Shown piece by piece: positions 18,001-25,261 of a DNA stretch of 35,578 nt. The position numbers and the translations under genes were made by a program. The DNA lies in assembly GCA_002787535.1 (NCBI GenBank), contig PCXB01000059.1, positions 1 to 35,578 on the forward strand, in the 5' to 3' direction. The stretch is from Deltaproteobacteria bacterium CG11_big_fil_rev_8_21_14_0_20_45_16 (GTDB lineage: Bacteria; Bdellovibrionota; UBA2394). Numbering within the stretch: the first letter of the stretch is position 1; every line of letters starts with the position of its first letter. The notes under the pieces were generated by a model. That model ran no database searches. It was not told where the DNA came from and was given only the letters and a program-made list of their open reading frames with translations.

Positions 18001-18311
18001 CAGTACAAATCCGTGTCATCTTCAAAGATGGCATAAACATAAGAGCGCCCATAATCAGAAAGCCCCCGAATCGTCTTAAGCTTCGGTACCCCTAAAAGTC
18101 TGGTAACAATGGGATAGGTGACCTGATCTTCAATAATGTCAGGGCTTTGATTCCATTTTGAAAAAACAATGACTTGAGTATCTGTAAGATCTGGAATGGC
18201 ATCGACAGAAATTCGTTTCATCGAATAGATGCCAATTAAAACAAGGGCAAAGACAACTCCTAAAACGAGAAATCTTTGACGTATTGAAAAGTCTATAATT
18301 CGATCTAGCAC
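15063..18311 (-). CDS. cusA: CusA/CzcA-family heavy-metal RND efflux pump
   Basis: This 1082-residue inner-membrane proton antiporter drives metal ions through the tripartite pump. It has twelve membrane segments with two large periplasmic loops, and the RND motifs LVDAAIIVVENVRKKLE (helix 4) and MAAPMVGGIFSSFLMELLVY near the C-terminus. The methionines that carry Cu(I)/Ag(I) in CusA appear conserved: VPGMSVGEAA, APFSMMETVV and GRIDMLTTGMRTPVGIKI, so copper/silver is favoured over Zn/Co/Cd. The GTG start follows the adaptor stop directly. It is the last gene of a TolC-adaptor-pump operon driven by an ECF-type promoter at 20804-20832. The symbol reflects family resemblance. Confidence 0.92.
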   Translation of the reverse strand: MLDRIIDFSIRQRFLVLGVVFALVLIGIYSMKRISVDAIPDLTDTQVIVFSKWNQSPDIIEDQVTYPIVTRLLGVPKLKTIRGLSDYGRSYVYAIFEDDTDLYWARSRVLEYLSTITPQLPEGVEIELGPDATGVGWVYQYALVDKTGNYSLGDLRAYQDWFLKFQIQSVRGVSEVASFGGFEKQYQIQVNPNALISYGVSLQDVLKAVEEGNQERGARVIELSGIEYMIRVRGYAKNIEDIENIVVKTSKGVPVYVKNLARVVLAPEMRRGVADFNGEGDVVGGIVVMRHEENAAAVIERVKEKIESLKGSLPKGVELVATYDRSDLISKAIETLKKTLTHEMLVVALIILLFLLHFPSAIVPIITLPTAVILSFIPMYLFGVSANIMSLGGIAIAIGALVDAAIIVVENVRKKLEHIGHEVDAKEKMTLVSAAIREVAPASFYSLLVIAVSFVPIFALEAQEGKLFKPLAYTKNLSMLIAALLAVTLTPALIVALNQMKPFKQASGFLKKIYNTIFIGSIRGENEHPISRKLFRIYGPAVDFVVTWRKSVIAIATVMVLVTIPIFFKLGSEFMPPLNEGTILYMPTTVPGMSVGEAAALLQKQDAILKSFPEVLSVHGKAGRAETATDPAPFSMMETVVVLKDPSEWRTKERWYSFLPDFMEGPFKWIWPAQLSWEELIREMNSKMQFPGLVNAWTLPIKGRIDMLTTGMRTPVGIKILGNDLKVIEQLGQQLEASLLKVHGTRGVFSERVAGGFFLDFEFNREALARYGFTIKQAQEVLTSALGGKVVSTAIDGRERYGIQVRYARDFRNSIPDLNRILLQTPKGAQVPVGDIARIQMRTGPGMIRNENGLLAGYVFIDLDEVDIGTYVENAKETVAQNIELPPGVSLEWSGQYASIVRVKEKLGVVVPITLLIIFILILMNTRSFIKTGIVFLAIPFSAIGAIWFLYILDYNTSIAVWVGLIALLGIDAEMGIFMLLYLDLAYERFKKEGRMTSFKDLREAIHEGAVARVRPKVMTVATTFMALLPIMWAGSSMIGADVMKRMAAPMVGGIFSSFLMELLVYPAIFAIWKARDLEKFG

Positions 18312-19529
18312 CTACTCGCCCACCTTTTTCATGCAGTGATTCATTTGTTCATGCCACTCTTCACCTGGAGGACATTGTGGAGCTTGTTTTTTAGAATTTT
18401 CGGATGAGGTGAGCACCGCTTTCAATCTGGATTCGGAATCAATCAAAAAGTTTCCGCTTGTGACCACTTTTTCACCGTCTTCAAGGCCAGCTCCAATCGC
18501 CGCAAGCTCTCCCGCATAAAACTTTAGTTCCACTTTGCGTGGTTCTAAATGACCATTTCCATGATCGACAAAAACATAAACCTGCTTGCCTGTATCGAAA
18601 ATAGCTTCATTCGAAACGCTCAAATGCAGCCCTTGATCCGAAAGAATCGTCACGTTGACAAAAGATTCGGGTCGAAGCTTAATCCCTTCGGTATTGAGCC
18701 GAATTCTTACTTTTGCCGTTCTTGTTTCGGGATTAATCACCTCATCTACCGAAAAAATTTCTCCTTCGAGAGTTTTTCCTTCAAGAGCTGCACCGGTCAC
18801 TCTTGCCTTGTGCCCCTCTCGAACATTATGCAAATCCATTTCATACACATCCGCATAAATCCACACCTGACTCTCACCACCAGGAAGCAACAACTCATCA
18901 GTCAGTCGAGTATCGGCAGAAATAGATTTGAGTTGTGATTCAGACAAACCCATAATTCGAAGACGAGTTCTTGCGGAGTCAATCATGCGCTGGGTATTGT
19001 TTCTTACGTCTGCAATTGATGATTTTCTGGTGAGTTGCCGTTGCCGAAGTGCTTCACGGTATTCTCCAAGAACAGTATAAAGCTCTGGATCAAAAGCAAC
19101 TCGCCCCGCCGCAGAAATTGTTTTAGAAAGCTCTCTTTCTTTTACTGACTCAGACTTGACACCAATGAGTTGGCGTCTATTTAAACTAAGCTTTACCATC
19201 CCATGCCCTGACGGTCTCTGGGTCAAATCACTTGAAACTTCTTCAGCCTTGGTCATGTCCGCTTCAGAATCTTTACCATAGTGAGAGTCAGCTCCCTGCT
19301 GATCCTCCATCGGCACCAGATCCATTCCGCAAATGGGACATGCTCCTTCGCGATCTGAAGTAATATGAGGATGCATCGGACAATAAAACTGCGCTTCTTT
19401 TTGTTTCATTTGTGAGTTCGATGTCGAATCATTGGAGCTACAGGACTGTAGGAAAAAGATAGTACCTAGACTAAAAATAATCATCAGTAGCGACAAGCCT
19501 GTTCGGTTTAAATTAAATAATTTTCTCAT
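18312..19529 (-). CDS. cusB: CusB-like periplasmic adaptor with heavy-metal-binding finger
   Basis: The 405-residue membrane-fusion protein links the RND pump to the outer-membrane channel. It starts with a lipoprotein signal (lipobox LQSC, Cys30) and has a heavy-metal-binding domain at residues 48-74 (FYCPMHPHITSD...CPICGMDLVPM) seen in CusB/CzcB relatives. The barrel-sandwich and beta-barrel parts follow (VSNEAIFDTGKQVYVFVD, GLEDGEKVVTSGNFLIDSES), then a C-terminal Cys/His/Met tail (APQCPPGEEWHEQMNHCMKK) that may bind metal too. A good ribosome binding site (AGGGGA) precedes ATG 19529. It overlaps the TolC gene by four bases and abuts cusA. Confidence 0.9.
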   Translation of the reverse strand: MRKLFNLNRTGLSLLMIIFSLGTIFFLQSCSSNDSTSNSQMKQKEAQFYCPMHPHITSDREGACPICGMDLVPMEDQQGADSHYGKDSEADMTKAEEVSSDLTQRPSGHGMVKLSLNRRQLIGVKSESVKERELSKTISAAGRVAFDPELYTVLGEYREALRQRQLTRKSSIADVRNNTQRMIDSARTRLRIMGLSESQLKSISADTRLTDELLLPGGESQVWIYADVYEMDLHNVREGHKARVTGAALEGKTLEGEIFSVDEVINPETRTAKVRIRLNTEGIKLRPESFVNVTILSDQGLHLSVSNEAIFDTGKQVYVFVDHGNGHLEPRKVELKFYAGELAAIGAGLEDGEKVVTSGNFLIDSESRLKAVLTSSENSKKQAPQCPPGEEWHEQMNHCMKKVGE

Positions 19530-20776
19530 AAATTCCCCTGAAGACTTTCAACATCGATGACTTCTCTGCCAATAATCAGCTCGTATTGTGTAAGAAGCCT
19601 TACGTAGTCAATCAAAACAGCATATGACTTAATCTGAACACCTAGCAAAAAACGCTCCCGTTCAAGTAAATCTAAAAAGCTGGCTTTAGACGCTTTATAA
19701 GATGAAGAGGTGGCGCTGTAACTCGTTTGAGCCTGTGGAATCAGTGCGTTTTCATAGATTTCTAAAAGTTCACTTTGAGTTTTTAGATTTTCGACCAAAG
19801 TATACCGCTCTCGATCGATTTTATTTTTTGTCGCCAGAAGTTCGGCTTGCTTTTGATTTTGCTCGTACTGGGCAGCCTGAGCTTTTCCTGTAGGGCCCCA
19901 AAACCAAAGTGGCACGCTGGCTTCTAACATAAGAATATATGAATCTTCTGGCAGCCCAGAAAACTGTCTTTGATATCGAACTTGAAAATCCGGCATAAAC
20001 TCTAAACGGGCTTCATATTTTTTGTCGTCCGCTTCAAGATAAACCTCCCGAGCAATTTGCAGATCAAAGGAACCCTCTAAGGACTGTTCAAATTCTGGAA
20101 GAGGTGGTGACTTCAAATCTAAATCAGATAGTTCAAGAGAAACATTTTGAGAGATATTAAGAAGTTCTTTAAGTCGACTCAAAGCAGTCGTTTTCTTTTG
20201 TTGAAGCAAACGAATTTCAGCCTCTAGACTTGTCTGCTCCACATGCGCCCGCATCGAATCAGTTTGTGAGGCATCTCCAGAGGTATATTTTCTTTCGGCA
20301 ACACGAGCGACTTCGCGAATCGCATTACGATTGGCTTCGGTAAACTGAATCATTTGGCCTAAACTATAGACTTCGTAATAGGTATAAATCAGCTCGCCTC
20401 TTTGTTTGAGAGCCATAGCAGAGTATTTAATATCTGCGCCACGAGCCCTATGTTTTTGAGCTGAGCCTCTTGCAAGGTACGAAGATGGAAATTCTACTTT
20501 TTGACTAACACCCCAGTATTTCGTATTATTTCCTCGATCAAGTTCTTGGTAACTGATCATCGGATCAGGAGGAGCATATTGGCTCTTCACAAGAGCTGCT
20601 TCTTTTTTAGCATTTTGCTTCATACCTCTGATTTGAGGGTTCTCTTTTTTTAATATCTGAATAGCCTCAACCAAACTCAATGTTCTCTCTTCAGCAACGA
20701 CCAAAATGCTCCAAATGCTGAAGAAAATCAGGCTCGCAAAGACGCTAAAACTTCGAAATCTCATCATTTTTCGCAT
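19526..20776 (-). CDS. cusC: TolC-family outer-membrane channel of the metal efflux pump
   Basis: The product of about 416 residues is an outer-membrane efflux protein: signal peptide (FASLIFFSIWSILVVAEE) then long helical repeats, beginning SLVEAIQILKKENPQIRGMK, with the usual beta-barrel segments. An ATG at 20797 is open, but it sits at the predicted transcription start. GGGAGG at 20788-20793 points to ATG 20776 (MRKMMRFRSF). It is the first gene of the efflux operon, four bases overlapping with the adaptor. The ECF-type promoter at 20804-20832 lies just upstream. The symbol is by position in a cusCBA-like operon; CzcC is the alternative name. Confidence 0.87.
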   Translation of the reverse strand: MRKMMRFRSFSVFASLIFFSIWSILVVAEERTLSLVEAIQILKKENPQIRGMKQNAKKEAALVKSQYAPPDPMISYQELDRGNNTKYWGVSQKVEFPSSYLARGSAQKHRARGADIKYSAMALKQRGELIYTYYEVYSLGQMIQFTEANRNAIREVARVAERKYTSGDASQTDSMRAHVEQTSLEAEIRLLQQKKTTALSRLKELLNISQNVSLELSDLDLKSPPLPEFEQSLEGSFDLQIAREVYLEADDKKYEARLEFMPDFQVRYQRQFSGLPEDSYILMLEASVPLWFWGPTGKAQAAQYEQNQKQAELLATKNKIDRERYTLVENLKTQSELLEIYENALIPQAQTSYSATSSSYKASKASFLDLLERERFLLGVQIKSYAVLIDYVRLLTQYELIIGREVIDVESLQGNL

Positions 20777-20803
20777 TTCTAGGCAGACCTCCCTCATATA
20801 GAA

Positions 20804-20832
20804 TAATACGATAAGGCATGGGCTTCGTGACA
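20804..20832 (-). promoter_or_regulatory. ECF-sigma promoter for the efflux operon
   Basis: Read on the minus strand, TGTCAC (20832-20827), 15 bases, then TCGTATTA (20811-20804). This matches two plus-strand copies at 20838 and 22130 in both boxes and in exact spacing. Transcription would start close to 20797, just before the ribosome binding site of the TolC gene. Confidence 0.8.
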
Positions 20833-20837
20833 GTCTT

Positions 20838-20866
20838 TGTCACATTTTTTTTGCCAGGTCGTATTG
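20838..20866 (+). promoter_or_regulatory. ECF-sigma autoregulatory promoter
   Basis: TGTCAC (20838-20843), 15 bases, then TCGTATTG (20859-20866), placed just before the ECF sigma gene. Its -35 box is back to back with that of the divergent efflux promoter, forming the inverted repeat GTGACA-N5-TGTCAC at 20827-20843. Transcription would start a few bases before ATG 20879, giving a very short leader. Confidence 0.8.
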
Positions 20867-20878
20867 AAAGGTAGACTC

Positions 20879-21436
20879 ATGCACGAGCTGAGTGATGAAA
20901 AACTAATGGAGGCCTATAAACAGGGCGACTCAAAGGCATTTGAAATGCTTTTTGACCGATATGAAAAGCGTCTTAAAGCCTATTTTCAAAAGCGTTTGAG
21001 CCCTAAACAGTTTCCTGAAGCGGAGGATTTTTTTCAAATGACCTGGCTCAAGCTTCATAACAATCGAAAAAGCTTTGATAGTTCAAAGAAGTTTGCCCCA
21101 TGGCTATATACAATTGCGCTGAATGTTCTTCGAGATCATCTTAGATCCGGGCGTTCAAAGGCTCTTGATATGCCATTTGATGAAAATTTAGCGACCACAA
21201 ACGGCTTTGAAACGGCTGAAACAACAATGATTGGCCGGCAACAGTTTGAAAAGATAACGGAAGGCTTGTCCATTCTCACAGAATCTCAAAAAGAAATTGT
21301 ACTTTTAAGTGATTGGGAAGGATTTGGCTCCAAAGAAATAAGCCAAATGCTGGGTCTTAAAGATGCAACCGTTCGTCAGCAGCTCAGTCGTGCTCGCAAA
21401 AGCTTACAGCTTCATTTAAAGGAACTTGTAAAATGA
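20879..21436 (+). CDS. ECF-type RNA polymerase sigma factor
   Basis: The 185-residue sigma-70 family protein has only regions 2 and 4. Region 2 covers residues of about 8-80 (KLMEAYKQGDSKAFEMLFD, EAEDFFQMTWLKLH, FAPWLYTIALNVLRDHLR) and region 4 covers about 125-180 (LTESQKEIVLLSDWEGFGSK, EISQMLGLKDATVRQQLSRA). A TTG at 20837 also opens the frame but lies inside the promoter; ATG 20879 gives the normal ECF N-terminus. The downstream membrane gene overlaps by four bases (ATGA) and is probably its anti-sigma factor. The matching promoter upstream indicates positive autoregulation, and the same signature before the pump and the oxidase cluster defines the likely regulon. Confidence 0.93.
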   Translation: MHELSDEKLMEAYKQGDSKAFEMLFDRYEKRLKAYFQKRLSPKQFPEAEDFFQMTWLKLHNNRKSFDSSKKFAPWLYTIALNVLRDHLRSGRSKALDMPFDENLATTNGFETAETTMIGRQQFEKITEGLSILTESQKEIVLLSDWEGFGSKEISQMLGLKDATVRQQLSRARKSLQLHLKELVK

Positions 21437-22140
21437 AGGGAGGCACTTCCGATATCAAAAGCTCAATTCTTGAAGCTCTTCAGGAAGAAAAGCAAAGTCC
21501 TGTAAAACGAGCTCGTAAAATCCTTAATTTATTGGCAGCGATTAGCATTCCTGTTGTTGGCATTTTATGGTTTTCGTTCCGAGGAGAATTTAATCTCTTT
21601 TGGCTTGTCTCACTTATCGTCTGGCTTGGCATTGCCGCAAGCGCTGCATTTTTTTTCTGGAAGCCCCAACCTCGTATTATTGTTCCCGGTTTTTGGACGA
21701 GCTGGATGTACGGAAAGCTCCTCATTCTATTTTTACTAATTAGCGCTATTCAGCTCTTGGTTTGTCCGCACTTAGCCATGATTTCTCCCTCACCTCATTT
21801 TTCAATCAATGTTTTTGAACCCATGCAAGAAATGTTTATGTCTTGGGGAGGCATGGCTTCTTGTATGTTTTTTTGTGGGCTGAGTTTTTCAGCAATTGCG
21901 ACCGCCATTTCTCTTTTTATAATGCGACGCGCTGCGACTGGAGCCCGTTCGGCAGCCATTTTTAGAATTTCTAGCATAGCCGTCCTTGCTCAATTTCCTA
22001 TTATCATTCTTCAGATTTCTGACGCGCATTTGCGCAGTCACTTTGCGCTATGGCTCTTGGGAAGTTTTTTAGGGGTGCTATCTCTCTCAGCGCTTTTTTC
22101 AATTCTCTTTAAGAAAATATCATACGCCTTGTCACATTGA
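21433..22140 (+). CDS. NrsF-like (DUF1109-like) six-TM anti-sigma factor
   Basis: The 235-residue protein has a short cytoplasmic N-terminus (SSILEALQEEKQSPVKRARK) and six hydrophobic segments ending with LLGSFLGVLSLSALFSILFK, the layout of the NrsF/DUF1109 anti-sigma factors. It is coupled to the ECF gene by a 4-base overlap, the usual sigma/anti-sigma arrangement. A cluster of possible Cu(I) ligands lies at residues 131-148: Met131, Met134, Met136, Met141, Cys144, Met145 and Cys148. Cys111, His113 and His122 are nearby. In known NrsF proteins two cysteines are needed for signal sensing. I infer that copper or thiol oxidation releases the sigma factor. Sequence similarity to DUF1109 is by pattern, not by search. 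Confidence 0.75.
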   Translation: MKGGTSDIKSSILEALQEEKQSPVKRARKILNLLAAISIPVVGILWFSFRGEFNLFWLVSLIVWLGIAASAAFFFWKPQPRIIVPGFWTSWMYGKLLILFLLISAIQLLVCPHLAMISPSPHFSINVFEPMQEMFMSWGGMASCMFFCGLSFSAIATAISLFIMRRAATGARSAAIFRISSIAVLAQFPIIILQISDAHLRSHFALWLLGSFLGVLSLSALFSILFKKISYALSH

Positions 22141-22158
22141 AGCTCGTGATTCGTATTG
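22130..22158 (+). promoter_or_regulatory. ECF-sigma promoter for the small protein/haem-binding/oxidase cluster
   Basis: TGTCAC (22130-22135), 15 bases, then TCGTATTG (22151-22158), the same as the sigma gene promoter in both boxes and spacing. It begins inside the last codons of the anti-sigma gene and lies 39 bases before the start at 22197. Confidence 0.8.
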
Positions 22159-22196
22159 CTAGGTAGATACGAAATGAAAACAGGAGGAAAATTACA

Positions 22197-22445
22197 GTGA
22201 AAATTGTTTTATCGACATTGGCTATCTTGTCAGGACTTTCAATGACGCCCCTATCTGCAAATGAGGATCTGAGGGACTCGGAAACAAAAATACTTGTCAC
22301 CAAAGCAGAACTTCAAGGTATGGTAGAAAATATGCACGAAGAATTTATGGCAAAAAAAGAAAAACAACTGAAAGAAGAACAACTGGCACGAAGAAAAGAA
22401 ATGCTTAGTAGATTCTCTCTTCGACGTGGCGGTGATTTTCGCTAA
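22197..22445 (+). CDS. Small exported protein in the copper regulon
   Basis: The 82-residue product starts at GTG 22197 after AGGAGG at 22182-22187. Residues 1-21 are a signal peptide (TLAILSGLSMTPLSANE). The rest is a highly charged helix rich in Met, Lys, Glu and Arg (ENMHEEFMAKKEKQLKEEQL, then ARRKEML), ending RRGGDFR. No family is recognised. It is the first gene after the third ECF promoter and is followed 14 bases later by the haem-binding-domain gene. It might be a small periplasmic metal-binding or stress protein; this is inference from position only. Confidence 0.7.
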   Translation: MKIVLSTLAILSGLSMTPLSANEDLRDSETKILVTKAELQGMVENMHEEFMAKKEKQLKEEQLARRKEMLSRFSLRRGGDFR

Positions 22446-22459
22446 CATAAGGAGTCACC

Positions 22460-22966
22460 ATGAGAAGCTTATCCATTGCCACACTTAACTTGTTTCTCGC
22501 TTCAAGCCTCTATGCGCATGGAGGCGAAGATCACTCAAAAGCTACTCCAGAAAAGCAGTTAGAATCTAAGCCCGAGAAAATTGAAAAAATTGACAAAATA
22601 AAATTAGAGGCAATCGATCGGTCCTACAGAAAAACGCTGCAACCTATCTTTGAATCAAAGTGCTATGACTGTCACAGTAACAAAACGGACTACCCTTGGT
22701 ACCATTCGATTCCCGGCATTAAACAAATGATAAACTCTCATATCGAAGAGGGGAAAGAACATATCATTCTGTCTGAGGGGTTCCCTTTTCAAGGGCATGG
22801 CAGCTCGTCAGAAGACCTTGAAGAACTCAAGGAAGTTGTTGAAGAAGAAACAATGCCCATCTGGCAATACAAGCTCATCCATTGGAACTCGGGTTTAACG
22901 GAGAAGGAAAAAGAAATCGTACTTGAATGGGTCAAAGAATCTTCAAGTATCTTGGAAATTGATTAG
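22460..22966 (+). CDS. Periplasmic haem-binding-domain protein
   Basis: The 168-residue protein has a signal peptide (MRSLSIATLNLFLASSLYA) then HGGEDHSK, and a domain like Haem_bd (PF14376): LQPIFESKCYDCHSNKTDYP carries the single CxxCH haem-attachment motif, followed by WYHSIPGIKQMINSHIEEGK and a C-terminal MPIWQYKLIHWNSGLTEKEK helix pair. AAGGAG lies six bases before the ATG. It sits between the small exported protein and the multicopper oxidase and is expected in the same transcript. It may pass electrons or sense redox state in the periplasm; no reaction is established here. Confidence 0.85.
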   Translation: MRSLSIATLNLFLASSLYAHGGEDHSKATPEKQLESKPEKIEKIDKIKLEAIDRSYRKTLQPIFESKCYDCHSNKTDYPWYHSIPGIKQMINSHIEEGKEHIILSEGFPFQGHGSSSEDLEELKEVVEEETMPIWQYKLIHWNSGLTEKEKEIVLEWVKESSSILEID

Positions 22967-23127
22967 TTTCCTTAAGATTGATGTGAATAAGATAGAAAAA
23001 GCCGTTCAACTCATAAAATCATATCTTTCGCCTTGCTGCCAAGTTCATGAAATTTAAGGGCTTTTTGGCTCTCCTGCCAAGTAGTCTTACTTCCGCCACG
23101 AGAGCATTCGTGCTACAAGCGTCGAAC

Positions 23128-25248
23128 ATGAAAAGCCACTTGATTGCTTTATTGTCCCCCTTCTTTGTTGCACTTTTTTGTCTTCCTATTCTTACGCAAG
23201 CTGCTGAACGACGATATGAACTGACGATTGAAGAAGTCACTTGGAATATTACAGGTAAAGACGTGGACCACGCTCTCGCTATCAACGGAAGCATTCCTGC
23301 GCCAATTCTAAAATTTCAATTGGGTGATGATGCCGTCATCGAAGTCACAAACAAAACAACGGAACCTACCTCTGTCCATTGGCATGGAGTTCTTGTGCCT
23401 TGGAATATGGATGGTCCGATGTTCTCTAATAATCAACCAATTCAGCCGGGAGAAAGTTTTACTTTTCGATTTCCAATCAAACACACTGGAACTTATTGGT
23501 ATCACTCGCATACCGAGCTTCAAGAACAGCGGGGGCTTTATGGAGCAATCGTTATTGAGGATCATCACGAACGCATGAAGATTGACCATGATCTCGTTGT
23601 TGTCATGAGCGATTGGACGGACGAACGCCCGATGGATGTTTTAGCCAACTTGAAAAAAGATGGACACTACTACGCCTTCAAAAAGAAATTCTTCCCTTCC
23701 TGGGTGGGCGCTATTCGACACGGAGCCGTTTGGAATTATATCAAAGGACAATGGACTCGAATGGGAGCGATGGACTTAAGCGATGTGGGTTATGATGCCT
23801 TTTTAATTAATGGAAAGAAAATTTCTTCGTCCGTAGCAAACCTAAGGAAAGGTGACCGAGTACGACTTCGCTTGATCAATGCAGGAGCTTCTTCCTATTT
23901 TTATGTGAATATTGGCAACTTGCGACCCTTTCAGGTGATCTCAAAAGATGGCGTCGACGTAATGCCAGTGGAAGTGACGGAGTTATTAATGGGAATGGGA
24001 GAAACCTATGATTTAGTATTCGAAGTTCCCAACGACTTGGGCTTCGAGTTGCGCGCGACGGCACAGGATGTCACTGGCCATGCTTCGCTTATTTTGGGCG
24101 ATCAAGAAAATGCTGAAAGCGTTCCAAGTAAGATGAAACCAAACCCCTATATGATGGGAATGGACCACTCGGCGCACACCGACATGCCGACGCATCCCCC
24201 AGAACATCAAATGCCGATGGACGATCAAATGCCTACGGAGGCAGTCGAAGAAATAGCCTCTATGCCTATGACCAAGCGGCTCCATTACTCGATGCTTCGG
24301 TCTGTTAATCCTACTGCATTTGAAGAAAATCTTCCTCAACATGATATACGCCTTGAACTTTCGGGAGATATGGATCGATACCTATGGACGATCAACGGAA
24401 AAACTTTTTCTGAAGATAAATATATCATTATACGAGAAGGTGAAGTTGTTCGCTTCACACTCGTGAATCAAACAATGATGCATCACCCGATGCATTTACA
24501 CGGCCACTTCTTTCGGGTGCTTAATGAGCAGGGAGATTATTCTCCATTGTTTCACACCATCGATGTTGCCCCCATGAAAACGGAAACGATTGAGCTCTTG
24601 GCAAATGAGCCTGGAATTTGGTTTTTTCATTGTCACAATCTCTATCATATGAAAATGGGGATGGCTCGATGGGTTAAATATGAAAACTTTGAACGACCAG
24701 AAGAGCTCGTCAGGGTGGAAAAAGAACAGGCCAAACAGTTCACAAAAGACTCCGACTTATTTTTTAGTGGTAAGGTGGATCTGTACTCAAATCATGCGGA
24801 ATTAGACTTACGACTCAATGGTGGCCGCTATGAGGCGGATCTTACCTTTGAGATCGACGAATATGCGGCAGATACTTTGGAGGCTGATCTCGCTTTTAAA
24901 TACTACGTTGATCGCTACTTTGCTCCACTTGCCGGAGTAGAATATAGGGATGACGACATTGCTGGAATACTCGGGGCCACCTATCTAGCGCCGGGTGAAA
25001 TACAAATGACGGGTTATATGACGACGGAAGGTCAAGCCGTCATTAAGCTCAGTAAACAGTTTGATATTGTTGACCGCTTACTCTTAGAAGTTGGGGGTGA
25101 AGGGCGTTTCTTTACTGGAGAGCCTGAGTGGGAAGCGGAAGCCGAATTGAAGTATCGGATTCGACAAAATTTAGATTTCGGAGTCTTTTACAAATGGGAT
25201 GAAGAAAAAGACCATAGGGTCGGCTTAGGATTTTCTTTGTCCTTTTAA
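23128..25248 (+). CDS. Multicopper oxidase (CopA-like) with CopB-like C-terminal domain
   Basis: ATG 23128 gives a good signal peptide (MKSHLIALLSPFFVALFC, then LPILTQAAERRY); the frame is open to ATG 23047, which lacks a ribosome binding site. Cupredoxin copper motifs are complete: HWHG, TYWYHSHTE, HHPMHLHGHFFRVL and FFHCHNLYHMKMGMARW (type 1 Cys with axial Met). A Met/His-rich linker sits in the middle (MMGMDHSAHTDM, MPMDDQMP). Residues after about 555 form strand-rich, alternating sequence ending GLGFSLSF with terminal Phe, like the CopB outer-membrane copper-resistance protein. That makes a CopA-CopB-like fusion of about 706 residues, longer than usual CopA. It would oxidise Cu(I) in the periplasm. 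It ends 13 bases from the convergent dmeF-like gene. Confidence 0.9.
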   Translation: MKSHLIALLSPFFVALFCLPILTQAAERRYELTIEEVTWNITGKDVDHALAINGSIPAPILKFQLGDDAVIEVTNKTTEPTSVHWHGVLVPWNMDGPMFSNNQPIQPGESFTFRFPIKHTGTYWYHSHTELQEQRGLYGAIVIEDHHERMKIDHDLVVVMSDWTDERPMDVLANLKKDGHYYAFKKKFFPSWVGAIRHGAVWNYIKGQWTRMGAMDLSDVGYDAFLINGKKISSSVANLRKGDRVRLRLINAGASSYFYVNIGNLRPFQVISKDGVDVMPVEVTELLMGMGETYDLVFEVPNDLGFELRATAQDVTGHASLILGDQENAESVPSKMKPNPYMMGMDHSAHTDMPTHPPEHQMPMDDQMPTEAVEEIASMPMTKRLHYSMLRSVNPTAFEENLPQHDIRLELSGDMDRYLWTINGKTFSEDKYIIIREGEVVRFTLVNQTMMHHPMHLHGHFFRVLNEQGDYSPLFHTIDVAPMKTETIELLANEPGIWFFHCHNLYHMKMGMARWVKYENFERPEELVRVEKEQAKQFTKDSDLFFSGKVDLYSNHAELDLRLNGGRYEADLTFEIDEYAADTLEADLAFKYYVDRYFAPLAGVEYRDDDIAGILGATYLAPGEIQMTGYMTTEGQAVIKLSKQFDIVDRLLLEVGGEGRFFTGEPEWEAEAELKYRIRQNLDFGVFYKWDEEKDHRVGLGFSLSF

Positions 25249-25261
25249 AGGATTTATAAGA

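Noticed and set aside
23047-23127. Upstream ATG 23047 as start of the multicopper oxidase
   Set aside because: It has no ribosome binding site and would put about 27 extra residues before a clear signal peptide starting at 23128.
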